Source: Lumbricus terrestris
Taxonomy: Eukaryota; Annelida; Clitellata; Crassiclitellata; Lumbricidae
Direction of reading: 5' to 3'
Length of the DNA stretch: 64,000 nucleotides
Assembly (NCBI GenBank): GCA_949752735.1
Contig: OX457041.1
Location: forward strand, 27,529,900-27,593,899
Part shown: positions 1-14,248 of the stretch, in pieces
Position numbering within the stretch: position 1 is the stretch's first letter
Layout of the letters: the number at the start of each line of letters is the position of its first letter
Notes under the pieces: generated by a model
Told to the model about the DNA's origin: nothing
Database searches by the model: none
Seen by the model: the letters and a program-made list of their open reading frames with translations, nothing else
Program-made: the position numbers and the translations under genes

Positions 1-1766
1 AGATAAGAGTAGACGAACTGTGGTCATTGAACCCGTTTTACGGTCTTCTCGTATCGGCCTATAATTATATAAACTGCAATTTCGGTTCTGAAATCTGCAG
101 CCAAATCAACCTTCCATTCGGCAGATGGCGTTGCTAAATTGGGCAGCATGGCGTGATGGGTGTCTTGCATGGCTGACATCAGTTAAATTCGGTTCGTGTA
201 ATAACCTGTGAGCATCCGTTGATTGCCGGTTGCCGGTTGCAATCAGACAGCATCTCGTGTAAGTTTGAAGCTAAACGAAGATTATTATGATTAGCAATAT
301 TAACTACTCTTTCGCGCAGTTCCTATAGTGAAAGTATGTGACATATATACTAGACCGAGTTTCCACGAAAGCGTTCTTGGCAATCTCCAGTTTCCACGGA
401 AGCGTCAAAGTCAATCTTCATTTCCAGTAGACTGCAGTGTACACTCAGAGTACTAGTAGATTCAAACCCAGGCTTCAATCAAGTTTAATCCCGGGTTTCG
501 GGTTCCGAAATCCTCGGATAACCCGGGTGTCCCGGGTACCATAACCCGTTTCCATTCTCCACTAGAAAGCGCCTAAGTGTCTCAATAAACGTAATCCCAG
601 CGTTGCTAATAAGACCCAGATTTTTTAAACTCAGCGGAACAAAATGTCAGTGTAGCAGAAGTGGATTGGTGCATGCTACATGTACGTCTGTACGCGATCT
701 AACCACACTGGAGTGTCTCATCTTAGTAGACTTCACTATTAAGACTGTCTGTATGTGGACATCGTAAAACGATCCATTATATCTAGATTGGCATCCAACC
801 GCAAGGTCCAAAACAGACGGAACCTATCAGACGAACTGGAAAAATTACGATGATGGTAGGACACTGATGAGGGATGGAGGGAGGGAGAGGGTGGGAGTAA
901 GGGAGGGAGGGAGTCGGACGACGACGACCATGCATAATGATCGGGGAAAGATCGGATCAGCAATTTGGAATTTACGCCCCCCCCTCTACCCATCTCTTTC
1001 GGGGGAAAATCAAGCAGTCAACTCATCGGCGTCAGCATCACATGCAGTAATAATAATAATTGCCTTCCTGTATGCGTGTGTATGTGTCCCTGCCAGAATG
1101 CGTTGCATTATGCACGAGTATTTTGTATTTTGAAACTGATTGCATTGTATTGTATTGTGTTTTACCAAATCGTAGGAAATATCTGGTCTCGTTGCATCGT
1201 TTGTACATACGTATTGTGTTGCATTGTCTTGTCTTGTCTTGTCTTGTTTCTTATCGGCTTGTATTCCAATATGCTGTGTACTTATCGTCCCAACATAATA
1301 ATATTAACCGACTCTTCTCTAGATGTACCTGGTAGACTATGTAAACTCTTACCTCTGGCGACCGCATGACCTCCTCCTTATCCTCCGGCTTCTCCTCCCT
1401 CTCTTCTTCCTCTTCAATCCTTCTTCTCCCCCTCCTCTTCCTCCTCTACCTCTTCTATCTTCCTCCTCCTCCTCCTCCTCACTGCTCGTTTAAAATAAAT
1501 TGATGGGGCCACGTAATTTACTGTTGCTACCTGTTTCAAACTCGGCTTGGAAACTATTAAGTGACTTGTAGTCCATGCAGTTTCATGTCGCTATATAATA
1601 GACTTACTATATGTAGAATAATTATTGTGAAGGAGAAATTGTTGCTGAAAGTGAGAAGTTCCCATAATAAAACAGCATAAATTTGAAAATAATTCCTTAA
1701 TTAAAATTATTATGTCTATATCTAGACTGGCTGTTGGGAGCGAGGGGCTGTTAAGTCTACAGTATA
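1..1766. other. Intergenic DNA, no gene seen
   Basis: I find no supportable gene here. There is a purine-rich GGGA-type stretch near 865-912 and a CT-rich stretch near 1371-1480. The short open frames over 739-1369 have no recognisable domain and overlap low-complexity DNA. Confidence 0.6.
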
Positions 1767-1774
1767 CGCTGGCA
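1767..1774. repeat. Left target-site duplication of hAT element
   Basis: CGCTGGCA here is repeated exactly at 2691-2698, directly outside the inverted ends of the element. An 8-bp duplication is the hAT hallmark. Confidence 0.85.
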
Positions 1775-2690
1775 CAGGGCCGTCTTATGGTCATCGTAGG
1801 CCCTAGGCACTTTTGCATATTAATCTATTCGTAGGCCCCTAGGGTCTATCCAACTCAACTCTGTATTAATTCAAATTGTGACACATTTACATTATTTCTT
1901 AAAATTATGCTGAACCATGTTTTTTGAACGCATTCAGTTTTTAATTTATAATCTCAATCTACTTTTTGTAATATTTATTTTCAATATCCGCTAAATGTAA
2001 TATTTCGGATTTTCGACTTTCTGTTATAAGCGGCGTTTCGGTCTAAGTTCTAATGAAAAATCGCCATCGCTTTTTAAATTTTAATTTGTTAAATTATTAA
2101 TACAAATTTCTAAAAAAAACATGTCTGATGGTTATAAGAGGACACATGAGTCTGGATTGGAGAAACCAATAAATCTGTAGCTGAATTGCTGAAATGATTA
2201 GATCACAAATGGCTGACAAGCTGGTCTCCAGTTTTCCAAATGTCAATATTTCTTTTCGAATTTATCTTTATATTTTTGGAACAAGTTGTGAAGGTGAACG
2301 TTCTTTTTCGAAGCTGAAAATTATCAAAAATTACCTTCGGTCAACGATGGGACAGGCACGATTATCCTCCCTTGCATTACTTTCAATTGAAAACGACTTA
2401 GGCTAATGCGAGAAATGACATTTGAATACATTAACCTAAAAGCGATTTCGCGAATGCAAAGAGCCGCAAAGTTAACATTTAGCTTAGCCAATGTTACTGT
2501 TTCATTAGCTAACTCTAGCCCTATCGTTAAAATGAAATTTGCAAGTTTTCGTTTTCTGTTTGCTTTTTCCGGTCATTGACCAATCACTGCATTTATTTTT
2601 TAATATATTTTTTAGGATTTCGTAGGCCCCTGGTAAGTTCGTAGGCCCTAGGCACAGTGCCTACTGTGCCTACTGGATAAGACGGCCCTG
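1775..2690 (+). mobile_element. Internally deleted hAT transposon
   Basis: The element begins CAGGGCCGTCTTA and ends TAAGACGGCCCTG, and is flanked by the perfect 8-bp duplication CGCTGGCA. Near each end the motif GTAGGCCC is repeated several times, which suggests subterminal transposase-binding repeats. A short N-terminal open frame (2121-2180, starting MSDGYKRTHESG) and a C-terminal dimerisation-domain remnant (2194-2406) are both present, but the catalytic core that should lie between them is missing. It is therefore non-autonomous at 916 bp, where full hAT elements usually exceed 2.5 kb. The perfect duplication argues that insertion was not ancient. Confidence 0.88.
2194..2406 (+). pseudogene. 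hAT transposase C-terminal (hATC) remnant
   Basis: The frame contains a CEGERSFSKLKIIKNYLRST segment followed by ARLSSLALLSIEND. This matches the hATC dimerisation region, in which an ERSFSKLK stretch precedes a conserved RLSSLALLSIE helix. The frame ends in TAA. The RNase-H-like catalytic core is absent upstream, so no active transposase can be made. The N-terminal fragment at 2121-2180 stops after 19 codons. Confidence 0.85.
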
Positions 2691-2698
2691 CGCTGGCA
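2691..2698. repeat. Right target-site duplication of hAT element
   Basis: CGCTGGCA, an exact copy of 1767-1774. Confidence 0.85.
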
Positions 2699-3295
2699 TA
2701 TGATTGGCTGAAAGACCAAGAGTTTCAGCTGCAGTGTAGGCCCTATAACTGCACACGCTAGAATATGCATCATGGTTAGGCATTAGGCATATGACAGGAA
2801 TCCGGTGATGATCGTGATGATGATCATCATCATCGCCATCTGTTCCTGGTGCTGGCGTTTGGTGGCAGTGCATGCGATTCAACAACACATCGGCTGCTGT
2901 AGTCATATATAGACCTACCTTCTGTTTTTAATGCGAGTCTTGTTATAATTATATGTCCTGGTTTATATTTTCTTTTTCCAGCACTTTCATAAGGAAGGAT
3001 GGATGGAGTGGGATGGGATTCTTAGTCAAAACAAAGTTACCTTTGTACTGCTATATAAATACACGGGGTATGCAGGCCGTCAAGATTAAGAGAAAGGAAA
3101 AGAAAATGATTCGGGTCGGCATTGACACAAATTATTTTAGAGATCCATTCAGATTGAGTTTTCGACGGCATCTAATTCTTTTTTTCTGTTACTTTTCTCC
3201 TCTTAATCCCACTCTCATAAAAAATTGTCTGTTTCTAAATCTTCATGATGTCTGTTTCTTAATTCCAGTATCCTTCCTCCCGTCCTCTTCCCTAT
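2699..3295. other. Intergenic DNA, no gene seen
   Basis: No recognisable coding or RNA gene. There is a short ATC/ATG-rich run near 2806-2835. Confidence 0.5.
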
Positions 3296-3579
3296 TCTCT
3301 TCCTCCTCCTCCTCCTCCTCCTCTTCCACCTCTTCACTATCCTCCTGCTCCTGCTCCTCCTCTTCCTCCTCCTCCTTCTCTTCCTCTTCCCCACCTCTCC
3401 TGCATCTCCTCTTCCTCTTCCTCCACCCCTTCTCATCCTCACCCTCCTCCTTCTCTTTCTCCTCTTCCTCCTCCTATTCCACCCTTCTCATCCTCACTCC
3501 TCCTTCACTTTCTCCTCCTTCTGCTCTTCCTCTTCCTCCACCCTTCTCATCCTCACCCTCCTTCTTCTCGTTCTCCTCT

Positions 3580-3611
<32 letters not shown>

Positions 3612-3722
3612 CTTCTCTTCCTCTTCCCCACCTCTCCTTCTTCTCCTCTTCCTCATCCTCCACCCCTTCTCATCCTCACTCCTTCTCCTCCTTCTCCTCC
3701 TCCTCCTCCTCCTCCTCTCGTC
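3296..3722. repeat. Long (TCC)n-type polypyrimidine tract
   Basis: About 425 bp of imperfect TCC/TTC repeats with strong strand asymmetry. The open frames through it encode only Ser/Leu or Arg/Glu runs and are not genes. Homopurine-homopyrimidine DNA of this length can form triplex structures. Confidence 0.9.
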
Positions 3723-3870
3723 CTGTAGTCCTCGCATGCAATGTTTCGCTTGCACTCGGCCTCTAATTATACAGACATAATATGCTTGCGCCCCGTTGGC
3801 GCTTAATGCAATTTTCACGGCCGCCTTTCGGGCGCGCCAATTTAGCCGGGCACCTGTCGCAGATGCGCAA

Positions 3871-3965
3871 CCTCTCTCGCAGCCTCCTCTCGCAGCCTCC
3901 TCTCGCAGCCTCCTCTCGCAGCCTCCTCTCGCTGCCTCCTCTCTAGCAGCCTCCTCTCTCGCAGC
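3871..3965. repeat. 14-bp minisatellite
   Basis: The unit CTCTCGCAGCCTCC is repeated about six to seven times, with length variation at the right end. Confidence 0.85.
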
Positions 3966-4076
3966 CGGACGTACAAGTTGCGTTTTATCATCCGGCGGTT
4001 AATTGCGTCTACGACGCGGTCAACAGTGATCGAAACTACATCATCCTTTTCTATATCTCCTACAACACTCTGCATC

Positions 4077-5432
<1,356 letters not shown>

Positions 5433-5495
<63 letters not shown>
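5433..5495. repeat. (TA)n microsatellite
   Basis: About 31 uninterrupted TA repeats. Confidence 0.95.
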
Positions 5496-5499
<4 letters not shown>

Positions 5500-5678
5500 A
5501 GGCCTATATACGTGGTCAGACATGCTACATGTGACGAATATTAATTTCCTTATGGATGATTGATCCTCTGTCGCAGCATATTTGCTGATAAAACATTGTA
5601 GCGGACAGTGATGTACGTTCCGAGACTAATAAATCCTTTGTGATCAATCCATTATATGGACATGCACATACATAGATT

Positions 5679-5679
5679 G

Positions 5680-5722
<43 letters not shown>

Positions 5723-5875
5723 CGTGTGTGTGCGTGCGTGTGTGCATGTGTGTATATGCATGTGTGTATGTGTGGGTGCGTGCGTGTGTGTGTGTATTTG
5801 TGTGTGCGTGTGTGTGCGTGTGCGTGGGTGCATGTGTGCGTGGGTGCGTGAGTGTATGTGTGTGCATGTAGCCGT
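5679..5875. repeat. Compound (TA)n(TG)n microsatellite
   Basis: A TA run (5679-5705) passes into an imperfect TG/CG tract up to about 5870. Alternating purine-pyrimidine DNA of this kind can adopt Z-form. The open frames in it are low complexity. Confidence 0.9.
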
Positions 5876-6445
5876 GCACGTGTACATATTTTTTTTACAA
5901 AATAGATAGCTTAACAGGATTGTGTTAATTGACAATGGCGTCCATTTAGCAAACAACAAGCTGCTTCATTGTCTGACAGACCATAACCTCATGACTTCGA
6001 TTAGAAAGCGATTCATGTATATCCAGACACACAAACAGACAGTCAGTCGGACAGACAGCCAGACAGATAGACACAGATAAACAAGCAAAAATGTTCAAAT
6101 ACACTGCAGACAGAGATGCAGAAACAGAGACAGAGGGCGTATGCACGTATACATATAAACGGTCAGATAAATTTGATGAGAGGTGAAACACAGAAGAAGA
6201 AGAAGAAATTGACGATGCGAAAGAAACAGGATGCTAATCGTTTTATGTCAGTTCACAGAAAGCTTCTCTATACGGCCATATAGTGTTATATATATTATGC
6301 CAAGCTTCATTACATAGGCCGATCTCTTCTCTGCATGGCTGGTGCACTCTGCTCATTCTTCTCCGACCAAACCTCCATGCAACGCTTCAAACTGCAATGT
6401 CTTCTTTACCCACACTCCTCCAACACTGATCCACTTCCATTTCTA
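5876..6445. other. Intergenic DNA, no gene seen
   Basis: It contains GACA-rich low-complexity sequence at about 6030-6145 and nothing recognisable otherwise. Confidence 0.5.
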
Positions 6446-7840
6446 CACGGTGATTCATTAAAAAACGTCCCCCTATACATAAGTTGGCATAACTCATGTA
6501 GATGACCATCAATTTTATTGAAATTTCAGAAAAATGACGCTTGATGCTCTAGCCAAGTGCTATATAAATTGTTTCACATTCAAAGCCAAAATGACGTAAC
6601 GCGAATGACGAAAGTAATGACGTCACGACTATCTCGACAAAATGGTGTTTACTGAAGAAGATAAACATGCCATAACATTTCTAAGAAAGAGTAAAAATTG
6701 CGGTGCAAAGCGTTTTTTAAAGGAATTTTCAGATAAAGAATGGACACTTGGTGGATTAAAGGCTCTGCTTTCCAAGATCGATAAAACTGGGTCTTTTCAT
6801 CGTCAACCAGGCAGCGGCCGCCCTCGGACTGCCACAACAGCCGACAACGTTGAACAGGTTGAATCGCTGGTACTCAGCCAGGAAGATTTGCCACAATCAC
6901 ATCGTTCGCAGAGACAAATTGTTCGAGAAACAGGTATCAGTCAGACATCAGTTTGGAGAATTGTTAAGAATGATTTACATTTGCGATGTTTAAAGAAACG
7001 GCGCGCTCAAGAACTCACAGAAGCCAACAAACAAGCAAGATTCCAACGTTCCCGTCAGCTACTGCGTTTGTAGGCCTATCCTCAGTATCCTGCAAGCTTA
7101 GACAATTTCATCTGGTTCACTGATGAGAAACTGTTTACTGTAGCAGCACCCAGTAACAATCAGAATGATCGTATATACGTACCCGCCGGTACAAGGAAGA
7201 GGGACGTTCCAGCAAATCGTCTTTTGCGAACTCGACCAACTTTCAGTAAATCCCTTATGGTATCTGCACATGCACGGTCGTACGAACATTTATTTCATCG
7301 AACCGGGCGTTAAGATCAATGGACAATATTACAGAGATGTTCTACTAAAACAGGGCCTTTTACCAGACATTCGTGACATTACCGATGAGTATTTCATCTT
7401 CCAGCAGGATAGCGCTTCTGCGCGTGCACAGAGCACGAGACACTTGCGTTACTGGAAACTGAAACACCTGATTTCATCCCGCCTACTTTGTGGCCACCCA
7501 ACAGCCCTGATTTAAATCCAGTGGACTATAAGATATGGAGTGTCATGCAAGAGAAGGTCTACAGATCTCGAATATGTGATGTCAGTGAGTTGCGAAGTCG
7601 AATTGTGGAGGCATGGGACGAGATGGATCAGCGCATCATTGATGAATCAGTCAAACAGTGGCGTACTCGTCTTCGCGCATGCGTAGCTGCCAAAGGGGGT
7701 CAATTTGAACATAAACTTTAACTTTCCGCATGTTTAGAAATAACTCCTCTGTCTTCCTTTAAAATTTCTTTCACATAGCATGACATTTGACGGAGTTACA
7801 GTGAAATATGCAAGGGGTCGTTTTTTAATGAATCACCGTG
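6446..7840 (+). mobile_element. Mariner/Tc1-like transposon, full length but inactivated
   Basis: The ends are inverted: CACGGTGATTCATTAAAAAA at the left and the reverse complement with GAATCACCGTG at the right. A TA dinucleotide lies next to each end (6444-6445 and 7842-7843, the right one offset by one base), as expected for TA insertion. The 1.4-kb body encodes one transposase on the + strand (6642-7721), now broken by a stop and frameshifts. Size, TA target and DDE/D motifs place it in the IS630-Tc1-mariner group. Confidence 0.9.
6642..7721 (+). pseudogene. Broken mariner/Tc1-like transposase
   Basis: The first part (6642-7073) holds two helix-turn-helix-like DNA-binding regions joined by a GSGRPRTAT linker. 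After a stop at 7071-7073 the frame continues as FIWFTDEKLFTV near 7110, the first catalytic Asp region. A second piece (7165-7515) includes EYFIFQQDSASA, the second Asp. A third (7488-7721) includes WPPNSPDLNPVDY, the third acidic position, which is Asp here. If the frame breaks are ignored, the last two acidic residues are roughly 36-38 residues apart; this spacing is inferred. The C terminus is complete. At least one stop and two frameshifts make it a pseudogene. Confidence 0.88.
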
Positions 7841-7843
7841 GTA

Positions 7844-9197
7844 TAATCCTATTCCTCCTGTCTCTCAGTCATCGCTCCAAATTCTCCACCCGCCTCCGAT
7901 GCTGAAGTGTCACTTCTTTTAAGCTCTCTTCCAAGTATAAACAATGCGAACAATGGGATCCTGTTCCCCATGCACTGCCCTTCTTAAAGAAGTCCTGCGT
8001 TTCCGTCTTCATTCCTATAATCACTGAAATGATCAAGTTTTCACTCTCTATTGACACTTTTACAATGGTCTTAGAGCAGTCTCACCGTGACTCTCACGTC
8101 ACCCATGCACTTCTGAAAAAATCTAACCTGGAAAGGAAAGAACCACATTAAACCCTTGTTATCATGGTATCACAATAAAATACCATTGGCCCATTTGCAA
8201 TTTAATTGAGACTCTCGAATGCATGGTGTATAGGTCTAGTACTAACTGTACTACAATTTGTAATGTATTGGCCGCTCAGAACCCGCTATGAGAGCCGTGC
8301 ACGACGCTTCTCCAAACCCCTCAGTTGATTTGGTTGCTCGTTGGCTTGCTCAAGGTCTGAGTAAATAACCCCCCCCTGAAACAATCTCCTGGCTGCGGCC
8401 TTGGACACAAATACATACTCGAACACTTAGTGGCCTGAACCTATAGAAATGCCTGTGTTATAAAAGTGTGTGTATATGGATATTTAATTATTTATGCGTT
8501 TAAATAAATGGCCTAATGCCTTATGATACACTAATACAAAATTATTATTGTAGGCCTAATTGGAAGATCTCCCTGTAGCCTATATCTTTTAGTCGCTATA
8601 TATTATGTAGGCTACAATCTATACAATGCTCTACACTACTCCATGCAGTCTGCATGGAAAATTGGAAAGGTCTAATAGCAATCCTTTTCCATTTTGTTTA
8701 TATATAGAGAGTTACAGACTTGTATATATTTAAATTACGGTATGTAAATATAGCCAACATACATTATACATGTATATACACAATGGATTAAGATATATAT
8801 CTTGCAATTGTGTTTTCCATTGATGGCAGAGGAGATGCAATATATATAGATATATACATATAATTATATATGTATATAATATATATGTGGTATCATTTTG
8901 CCGGCAAATGTGCACCAAAGTCAGCATATACAACCAGCACTGGGGCTATAATATTGACTGCAGTGGGGAGATGTGTTGTATACGTATAATACTGTCTTCG
9001 GTCGATGTAACTGTAAGTTGACACGCAATCGGTCCCAACGGGCAGCCATGTGATTGGCCTCCACACTCATGCACACACACACACACAGGTCACCCGACTC
9101 ATGTAATTGTATGCATGTCTATTGAATATATATATATATATGTATCTGATATATTGTATATCATATATATATATATATGTATATATATGCTTCAGTG

Positions 9198-9232
<35 letters not shown>

Positions 9233-10684
9233 AAGCATACAGAAGAATGCAGAATGGTTTACACTGAAGCATATTCACGTGCAGTACACTATATATTCAA
9301 TGTGCTATATATATTGTATTGCGCAAATGTATTATATGTATAGAGTTTATAGAGAGCGTATCGGAAGCAGGAAATTGGCCGAGTCCAACGTTGCGACATG
9401 CAGTCTCCGTGCAGTCTGTAATCCGGTCTGTATCGGGACGATTGTCTGTCAATCTCTCTTGTCTTTCTGTCTGTCTCTGTCTGTCTGTCTGTCTCTGTCT
9501 GTCTGTCCGTCGTCGTGCGTGTAGTGCTTTTTATCGATTATTATTATTACGAAACTTGCTGACGCCCAAATGTAAAGTCACATACACATCGAATGAAAAT
9601 TAAGAAGAGAATGAGTGAAGAAAGCAACTAGCAAGAAAGATCATTGTATATATATATATGTATATTATGTATATATATATATATATATGCAGGGCAGAGA
9701 CGACAGAAGAAAATAAACTTAGCTGCATGGGATAGGCCTATCTCTCTCATCCATATTCATCCAACTGCGGAGCCAATAATTTATATTACAGCAATCGGAT
9801 TTTCGGCTCCAAAAATGCACATTTTTTGTTCAGATTTAAGCCGTGTTTCTCGCAAAATCTTTTGCGCCCCGGTATTTTACTTCTGTGCATTAAATCTGCA
9901 CTGCATATTCCTTTGTGTTGATAGAATCAATGTCGTGTATGTCATTGGTTTCTGATGATTTCATTATCGCCTTTTCTGAAGATTTCATTATCGCCTGCAT
10001 GCCGCGATTCTCATGCACCACACGTGCATGACTGCAACCGCCACAATAAGCATTGAATCAACTATAAGAACAGATGGTTGGAGAATTCAGCGTCACTGAT
10101 ATATAAGCCGACAGATTTGTATATGCAGTCGATTATGTTCCAACGACAAGCCATCGGGAGACCTACCTAATAATAGATGTTATCTGCAGTGGTTTCACTC
10201 CATGCAGATTCTTCTCATAACAAACATTGTGATCGCGTGCAATAGACTTCTCTTATACTTTCGTGTGCATTATTTTGTTATTATTAGGACTGTAAATAAT
10301 AACTATGTCATCACATACATGAATGAAGCGAGCCTATTATAAGAAGTATACTCACAGTAGGCTATAATTATTTTGCTCATGCTGCAGTCATACAACGATG
10401 ACAATATTATACACAGCTCAAATGCTCGATATGTCATGTGCACTGCATGGTCACCCGTCGATCGGTCTAAGCAGGAACGGTGATGAGTATATACACATCT
10501 ATACATGTATGCAGCATGCTGCTGCATAGTGTGGACTGTAGATGACTATGGATGACGTCCAACCGACTTCTCTTGAACCATGAGGAGACTGCATGATTTC
10601 TTATTATAGTGTGCGAATAGACATGCAATGCAGTTCGACAAGTTCCTTTGGCTGCATGCATATGGGGCCGAGATGGTTTGTTTG
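7844..10684. other. AT-rich intergenic DNA with short TA microsatellites
   Basis: TA-type tracts lie at about 8840-8886, 9125-9229 and 9645-9688, and a CTGT-rich run at 9460-9510. The palindrome TAGGCCTA occurs repeatedly. No gene is supportable. Confidence 0.55.
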
Positions 10685-10908
10685 TAAGGTATGTGCACTT
10701 GTCATAGCGCCCCTTCAAGCACGCTACTCAGAGGCGCTCCCGACTACAGAGCGGACACTGCATCGGAGTTTCACGCCGAGTGCTGAGTAACTGCGAGTGA
10801 AGGACTTGCCCAAGGTCCCTACGCGGCGATCTGAGGTGATTCGAACCTGCAACCCTTGGCTGCAAGGCAATGAACATACCCACTATACACATGCACCGCG
10901 CCCCACGA
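10685..10908 (-). repeat. tRNA-derived SINE, family 1
   Basis: This is the reverse-complement copy of the family best seen at 27,663-27,917. The B-box complement GATTCGAACC is near 10,839. The internal region ACTTGCCCAAGGTCC and the tail-proximal region AGCGCCCCTTCAAGC match that copy. The A-box end (10,880-10,908) is degenerate. Confidence 0.8.
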
Positions 10909-10938
10909 TGGTATGCCGTTGGCCAATGTCGGTGGATG

Positions 10939-11878
<940 letters not shown>

Positions 11879-12103
11879 ACTAACTGGGGTACCTGGCGTT
11901 GCACGGGAAATTTAGGATTCGCCCGCTCCCGGCCAATTCCTTACTTCCCCACCTGCTCATGACTGCCGGCTCCCCAACCTCCGCTCCCCCCACACCCCAC
12001 CCCACCCCACCCACCACACCCCTTCCACCTCACCCACCCCACCTCACCCCAAAAACCGCACCCCACCCACCCCACCTACCACCCACCCCACCCAACCCCA
12101 TAT
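11879..12103 (+). repeat. Copy 1 of 'ACTAGCTGGGG' repeat family with C-rich tail
   Basis: The head ACTAACTGGGGTACCTGGCG and the following TTTAGGATTCG...CCGGCCAATTCC match copies at 14,249 and 34,259. A CCCCACC-rich stretch follows. The family is unassigned. Confidence 0.75.
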
Positions 12104-12676
12104 CCATTTATATATGCAGTAACATCATACATATATACATATGTATGATATATGTATACATATATACGTATGTATATTAATGCTATATACATGTGTATAT
12201 ATATATATATATATTGGATGATGAAGTTTTAATCTGCATCTTATTATATGGCATTCGGCTTTACATTTTACACGGTCGACGGTGCAGTGAGTGAGGTCTT
12301 CATGGGGCTTCATAACGGACGCGCTCCTCCTTCCCGCCCATACAAACTCCCCCCGTCAGTCACTGTTCCTCCTGCTCATCATCCTTCTCTTCCTCCTCCG
12401 CCTCCGCCGCATCCCGAGCAATAGCAACAGCAGCAGCAGTCGAAGCCGACAAAGATGCGTCATTAATCTCTGCCGCTGTCAAACAATCGATACTTTATCT
12501 GGCGCAATTTTGTCCAGCAATGTCCAGCCATTGTCCTCTCGTCCTCGTCCTCGTCCTCGGAAAATGGCGATTGTGGTCATATATCATGTCATCCGACAAG
12601 CCTGCCACATGCACATGCATAGCGTATATACACATGCACGCATATATACATATAATGCCACATATTGTATATGGAG

Positions 12677-12734
<58 letters not shown>

Positions 12735-14248
12735 CTCTGTGAACAAAACATGTCCTTAAATGAGTATATATATATATATATATATACAATTGTAGGCTAC
12801 ATTAATGTAAAGATCAATAAATAAACTCATAGTGTGGTGTAAAATGCCAAAATGCAAGACATGTATAAAGCACGGAATTCGATATGACACCAAAATACAA
12901 TGTCAATACAAAACATTAGATCATTAGATGAGCAATATTATCAAGCAATATGGTGATTGAGAACACACGGGTTGCGCTGGGATAGCATTGAAGCAGTGCA
13001 TATAGGCCTAGTAAATGGCCAGAAATCCCAATAGTGTTGGGATATGCGAAAGAGAAATGGTCCACAACATCGAAAGCAGCTGATAAGTCAAGAAGAACTA
13101 TAGTTTATAGTCCTGGAATTCAATCCTATTCTTATCTGTATAAACGTATACCCTATTTACTCAGTGTATAACTGTATATACATGTAATCCGCGGTCAGAA
13201 CAACGTCATATTTATACTGCAGCAAACAGACGATCCGACGTTGAATGCCCTTCTCATCATCATACCTCATGTAGAACGCAACAGCTTGACATCGCATTGT
13301 GGACACATCAAGGGAATTTGCTATGTTAGAGGGAGAGTCGATGGCATATGCAGGAAGGAGGGGATGGAGGGACGAGGAAGGGAGGAAGGAAAAGAGGGAA
13401 GAAGGGAAGGAGGGAATAAGGGAGGGAGGGAGGGAGGGAGGGAAGGAGGGGAGACGTGATGCTTGGACAAGAGATGAATATGTATGTACTTCATATCGAC
13501 TGTCGAAACACTGCAGGCAATTTTCATTCGCCTCTGATTTGCATAACTGTCACTGAACAACAGAATCTCGAACGAAGTATATTCTGCATGCATGTATAAA
13601 TTGTATATGCAACGCTCTCTAGATTCGCTGCTCTAGACATTGCGTTTCTGTACTCGTTTTAGGTTCAAGCAAAACTTCAGCCTATGTGACTACATGATTG
13701 AATGCGATGAGACAAAAGTATTAGCCTATAGAGCCTATGCAACTCAGGGCCGCACTAAGGCTAACGCGGGTCCGAGTGATGTGATTACTTTCCCCAGGCT
13801 CAACTGCATGGCCCCATTCTCTGAACCCACAGGTCCATCACGCACATTATTTATTAGAGCGGGCTCAAAGACGTATTAAGGTATACGCTCAACCGAAGTA
13901 GGCCATACGCTTTAGGGCCCACTCATGCAAAAGATACAAATTTCCATTTGCTTATTATTATAAATAATATGTTTATTCTAATCGTAAAAAGGATAAACAA
14001 AGCTGAGAACAAATTTTTCGAAACCACTCATTTTGGCAAGCCTTTAGCTAATCAACTTTCGTACATGTGTGCAACCTTATTGGGTTTCAATAATAATTAT
14101 TATCAGGCACATTCATGTTAAAATCAACCAGAAATTCTATAGTGAGACTTATTTTTCATGCATGCTTTTCAGGCTTACTAACCTACCTCACCTGACCGGA
14201 ACTCTTGTGCTGTGTGACGCATTATAAAATGACGCAATTTAATTGTGT
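12104..14248. other. Intergenic DNA, no gene seen
   Basis: It holds TA tracts at 12,195-12,213, 12,679-12,731 and 12,766-12,785, a CT/GCC-rich stretch near 12,365-12,450 and a GGGA-type tract at 13,370-13,455. None of the open frames carries a recognisable domain. Confidence 0.5.

Noticed and set aside
2953..3780. 275-codon open frame rich in Ser/Leu/Phe
   Set aside because: It is a translation of the TCC microsatellite; no domain, and the opposite strand is equally open.
5525..5959. His/Thr-repeat open frames
   Set aside because: Arise from the TG/CA microsatellite.
12945..13120. Coding remnant around AAAGCAGCTGATAAGTCAAG
   Set aside because: A fragment of familiar look, but too short and without a frame to assign.
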